Shown: positions 40,348 to 43,185 of the stretch, in pieces
Position numbering within the stretch: position 1 is the stretch's first letter
How the letters are laid out: each line of letters opens with the position of its first letter
DNA from: Proteobacteria bacterium UBA2383
GTDB taxonomy: Bacteria > Pseudomonadota > Gammaproteobacteria > Competibacterales > Competibacteraceae
NCBI GenBank assembly: GCA_002343485.1
Contig: DDST01000182.1
Span: 1 to 43,185 of the forward strand
DNA length: 43,185 bases
Reading direction: 5' to 3'
Program-made: the position numbers and the translations under genes
Notes under the pieces: generated by a model
Told to the model about the DNA's origin: nothing
The model's input: the letters and a program-made list of their open reading frames with translations, nothing else
Databases searched by the model: none

Positions 40348-42141
40348 ATGGGCGGCCAAAAAATCAATGCTCGCTTGACCTTCACGATTATCGTGCAGCT
40401 TGTCATCCTTGTAGGGATCGGGCTAACGGCTTACTTTGGCATGAACCGCATCGGTAACACCTTGGTCGAGGTTAATCAGTCCGTAGACACGCAAGCCGAT
40501 CTAGGCCGGTTAAGCGAAATCCTTCGTACTGACCTGCTGTCGGTAGTTAACAGTGTGGCCCGTGGCACCAGTAACTGGGAGCAAGGAAACGCTGCTTTAC
40601 CAGTAGCAAAAGCAAGGTTTGAGGAGAGCTGGGAAGAACTTCTCAGTACCTTGAGCACAAGCGAGCGAGAACGCTTACAAAATGCCTATAAATCCAGTTT
40701 AGCCAACATCAACGAGACCTTTGCCGAACTGGAAGGATTGTTCGCTGGTCGAGATCGTGCCCAATTGAATTTATTTGTTAACAACGATCTTGAGGCGCTG
40801 GTCAATCCCTTCTTCAAAACCTTACTGACGAACACGACTGAAATTGAGGATCTTTCGGAGCAGAACCTGAAAACAGCGCAGAGTACCAGTAACACTTTCA
40901 CGGTACTGATTGTAGTGATCGGATTAATCGGGATCGCGGCCTCTTTCGGCCTGGGCAGCACTACTTACCGTGCCATCACCAACCCTTTAAACCAGATGAT
41001 GAAAACCGTACAGCAGGTGGGCCAAGGGAACTACACCGCCCGCACCGGCCTAACCGGCGCCGATGAACTGTCAGAATTGGGTCAAGCTTTCGACCAAGTG
41101 CTGAATGAGCGAGTCAACGCGCTGGTAGAAGCAGAGCATGAGAACGAGCAGCTTAACGACTCAATCATCAGCCTGCTGCAAGCGGTATCCCAGCTCAGCC
41201 AAAGAGACCTGACCATCAAAGTACCCGTCACCGAGGATGTGACCGGACCGGTAGCGGACGCCTTGAACCTGCTCACCAATGAAACCGCCACAGTATTGCA
41301 GGGCGTGACGCGCATCTCCGAACAAGTAGCAACGGCATCTGACAAGGTAAAGGCCCAATCTGATGCGGTGATCGCCGTAGCTGAAAACGAGCGCCAAGCC
41401 GTGGAACAAACCACTGCTGACTTGACCGCTGCATCTGAAACCATGAAGCAGATCGCCCAACTCGCTCAGGAGTGCAACGCCGCAGCCGAAACCACCATCA
41501 AGACGACGCAAGCGGCGCTACAGACCGTGACCAACACGGTCAGCGGCATTAACAACACCCGCGATACCATCCGCGAAACGGAAAAGCGTATCAAACGGCT
41601 GGGCGAACGTTCCCAAGAGATCAGCGGCGTGGTGAACCTGATCAACACCATCGCTGAGCGTACCCACATTCTGGCGCTGAATGCCAGCATGCACGCGGCA
41701 TCAGCCGGCGAGGCAGGCCGTGGTTTCGCAGTTGTGGCTGACGAAGTACAGCGGTTAGCGGAAAATGCCCGTGAGGCAACTTCGCAAATCGCGACTCTGG
41801 TCAGCAATATCCAGATTGAGACAGCAGATACCGTGAACGCGATGAACGCCGCTATTAGCCAAGTCGTCGACGGCAGCCGGCTAGCGGAACAAGCTGGCGA
41901 ACAAATGCAACGCACCCAAGAAACTACCGCCGAGCTGGTGGTTACCGTGCGGCAGATCGCCTCCCGCTCGCAAGACCAGGCGCGGGTCAGCAGCGAACTG
42001 GTAAACCGTGCTGAGCAGATTCAAGCTAGCACCCAAGAAACCAGCCGGCAATTGCTGGAGCAAACGGTGCAGACCACGAATCTGGTCGAGTACGCCAGAA
42101 ATCTGTTGAATTCCGTGCGTCTATTCCGGCTGCCGACCTGA
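40348..42141 (+). CDS. pilJ: PilJ-like methyl-accepting chemotaxis protein
   Basis: Transmembrane chemoreceptor, 597 residues (Pseudomonas PilJ 682). Transmembrane helix 1 is at about 11-31 and helix 2 at about 184-204. Between them is a helical periplasmic domain of about 150 residues, apparently one four-helix module. A HAMP domain follows (about 205-258; ITNPLNQMMKTVQQVGQGNYTART), then a second HAMP-like stretch (about 270-320). The long cytoplasmic coiled coil has its hairpin tip at about 434-463: IAERTHILALNASMHAASAGEAGRGFAVVADEVQRLAENAREAT. This PilJ-type tip with His-Ile-Leu is diagnostic. GAGG lies upstream of ATG 40348. It presumably signals to ChpA through PilI. Confidence 0.93.
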   Translation: MGGQKINARLTFTIIVQLVILVGIGLTAYFGMNRIGNTLVEVNQSVDTQADLGRLSEILRTDLLSVVNSVARGTSNWEQGNAALPVAKARFEESWEELLSTLSTSERERLQNAYKSSLANINETFAELEGLFAGRDRAQLNLFVNNDLEALVNPFFKTLLTNTTEIEDLSEQNLKTAQSTSNTFTVLIVVIGLIGIAASFGLGSTTYRAITNPLNQMMKTVQQVGQGNYTARTGLTGADELSELGQAFDQVLNERVNALVEAEHENEQLNDSIISLLQAVSQLSQRDLTIKVPVTEDVTGPVADALNLLTNETATVLQGVTRISEQVATASDKVKAQSDAVIAVAENERQAVEQTTADLTAASETMKQIAQLAQECNAAAETTIKTTQAALQTVTNTVSGINNTRDTIRETEKRIKRLGERSQEISGVVNLINTIAERTHILALNASMHAASAGEAGRGFAVVADEVQRLAENAREATSQIATLVSNIQIETADTVNAMNAAISQVVDGSRLAEQAGEQMQRTQETTAELVVTVRQIASRSQDQARVSSELVNRAEQIQASTQETSRQLLEQTVQTTNLVEYARNLLNSVRLFRLPT

Positions 42142-42214
42142 CGGCGAGTCTGTGCCCGCTGCCAAATTAACCATGGCTCGGGTTGCTCTTGCTTGCTAGA
42201 GGGGTTTAACACTG

Positions 42215-43185
42215 ATGCTGGTATCGGAAGAAAGTGTTGCGGTATTGGAAGCCGAGGTTGCTGAAGCACTCGGTATTCTTGAGGAATTACCCGCAGAGAA
42301 CGATAAGGCCGATCAGGAAAAGATCGGTTTGGTGATCCGCCGTTATGTCGCGCAAGTAGAGCGCATCAGTTCAGCGGCTGGTGAAGCCGGTTTCCTCGGC
42401 TTGCAGGATACCTGCCTGCTGTTTCAGGAGAATCTGGCGGATCTAGAGACCCGTGGCCAAGGACTCAGCGATGCCGAACGGGAACGGTTGGAGGAATGGC
42501 CGGTACTGGTTATCGGTTATCTGATGTCTCCAAACGACCCGCAGGCTAGCGATGCCTTGCTCGATCACCTGCAAAGTGCGGTTTGGAACACACCACTGTC
42601 GGTGGCGGAAGCCCATGTGCTGCGCGATCTGCTTGCTCCAGCAGAACAGGGGCAAGAGGCGTCAGGTGAAGCATTTGAAGCCCTAGCACCAGAAGAAGTC
42701 CCCGCTGCTTTACCGGCAGAAATGGAAGCGGAGCCTATTGAGGTAGAAATAGGCGCTCACTCTCCTTCCTCAACGCCCTCTCATGAAGGTGAGAACAAAT
42801 CAATCACCGGCGATGCATTGGCTTCCTCCCTTCAGGCGGAAGAAACCGCACCGGACACCTTCGCTGACATTGTTGAGGAAGAAGCGGCGCCAAGTGCGCG
42901 CTCTGAAGCTATCAAGGAAGAACCCGCAACACCACCGCCGCAAACAGCTATTGAGGTCGTACTGGACATTCCTGCTGAAACTGTTGGGGAAATAGCACCT
43001 GCTGCGATCATAGAGCCCGTGGAAGAAACACCCTTAGCGCCTCCTCTGGAATCACTTGAGGCCGCAATCGAATCTGTTGAAAGCGAACTGGGGCTTTCAG
43101 CCACCACCGCCCGCAGCGAACAGCCAATGACGGCCAGAGAAGAAACTGACTCCATAGCGCAAGAAGAGCAAGAAGAGCAAGAAGA
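42215..43185 (+). CDS. chpA: ChpA-like hybrid chemotaxis histidine kinase, N-terminal part (3' end outside window)
   Basis: The frame is open from ATG 42215 (AGAGGGG 10 bases upstream) to the window end; 323 residues are seen. Residues about 1-150 are a helical region (EALGILEELPAENDKADQEK, GFLGLQDTCLLFQENLADLE) like the start of ChpA/PilL kinases that follow pilJ. Residues about 150-323 are a very acidic, Pro/Ala/Glu-rich linker ending in Gln-Glu-Glu repeats. The Hpt, kinase, CheW and receiver domains expected of ChpA would lie beyond the window. The assignment rests mainly on position after pilJ and on the N-terminal pattern. Part of the linker (about 181-193) may derive from a palindromic repeat. 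pilK does not intervene. Confidence 0.8.
   Translation, partial: MLVSEESVAVLEAEVAEALGILEELPAENDKADQEKIGLVIRRYVAQVERISSAAGEAGFLGLQDTCLLFQENLADLETRGQGLSDAERERLEEWPVLVIGYLMSPNDPQASDALLDHLQSAVWNTPLSVAEAHVLRDLLAPAEQGQEASGEAFEALAPEEVPAALPAEMEAEPIEVEIGAHSPSSTPSHEGENKSITGDALASSLQAEETAPDTFADIVEEEAAPSARSEAIKEEPATPPPQTAIEVVLDIPAETVGEIAPAAIIEPVEETPLAPPLESLEAAIESVESELGLSATTARSEQPMTAREETDSIAQEEQEEQE
43160..43185 (+). repeat. 9-base tandem repeat encoding Gln-Glu-Glu
   Basis: CAAGAAGAG occurs twice, then CAAGAAGA, running off the window end inside chpA. In-frame copy-number change would lengthen or shorten the acidic linker. Confidence 0.8.

Noticed and set aside
41466..41915. Long open frame antisense to pilJ (and another at 41082-41444)
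   Set aside because: Serine/alanine/cysteine-rich shadow of the coiled-coil coding strand; no start signals.

Overview
The window reads as chromosomal DNA of a gammaproteobacterium. Three things point there: the yceF(maf) / yceD-rpmF-plsX-fabH-fabG-acpP-fabF-mltG-tmk order, a pilG-pilH-pilI-pilJ-chpA chemosensory cluster, and a separate pilU. System II cytochrome c biogenesis genes (resB, ccsA) and the abundance of short palindromic repeats would fit a Chromatiales- or Competibacteraceae-like lineage. That placement is inference from gene content; no search was run.

Layout. 1-1384: 3' part of a DinG/YoaA-family helicase. 1491-3986 (minus): complete polar amino acid ABC transporter. 4095-5421: a small accessory island with a VOC-fold protein and a HEPN-like protein, interspersed with three related attC-like palindromes, followed by a 51-residue zinc-ribbon gene. 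5758-14140 (minus): argD, tmk, mltG and the fatty acid/phospholipid initiation cluster up to yceD, with maf divergent. fabD, pabC and holB, usual members of this cluster, are absent here. 14874-18237 (minus): class II aldolase-like gene and mutS. 18332-19665 (plus): solitary HicB-like antitoxin and mazG. 19741-20913 (minus): pilU. 21108-25000 (plus): periplasmic Do-type protease, accA and tilS; tilS carries an in-frame palindromic repeat. 25213-25840: a small lipoprotein and an unrecognised ORF. 26000-32348 (plus): resB, an AT-rich VOC gene, ccsA, dsbA-like, an endonuclease/exonuclease/phosphatase-fold protein and a fructosamine-kinase-like protein. 32606-34155: two-gene ABC-2 exporter. 34470-43185 (plus): a Pil-Chp type chemosensory operon.

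The most unusual feature is in the last block. Three tandem LivJ/LivK-type periplasmic binding proteins, with no ABC permease or ATPase beside them, sit between the CheW-like pilI and the chemoreceptor pilJ. The arrangement suggests that binding proteins feed ligand information to the receptor that controls twitching motility or another Pil-Chp output. The third gene copies the second, including the 34-bp intergenic linker with its ribosome binding site. The pilG product has an extra N-terminal domain, and pilK is missing between pilJ and chpA.

Start codons were chosen by Shine-Dalgarno spacing and family length; several are uncertain and are flagged. Functions are assigned from motifs read by eye. 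The window ends inside chpA and begins inside the helicase gene.
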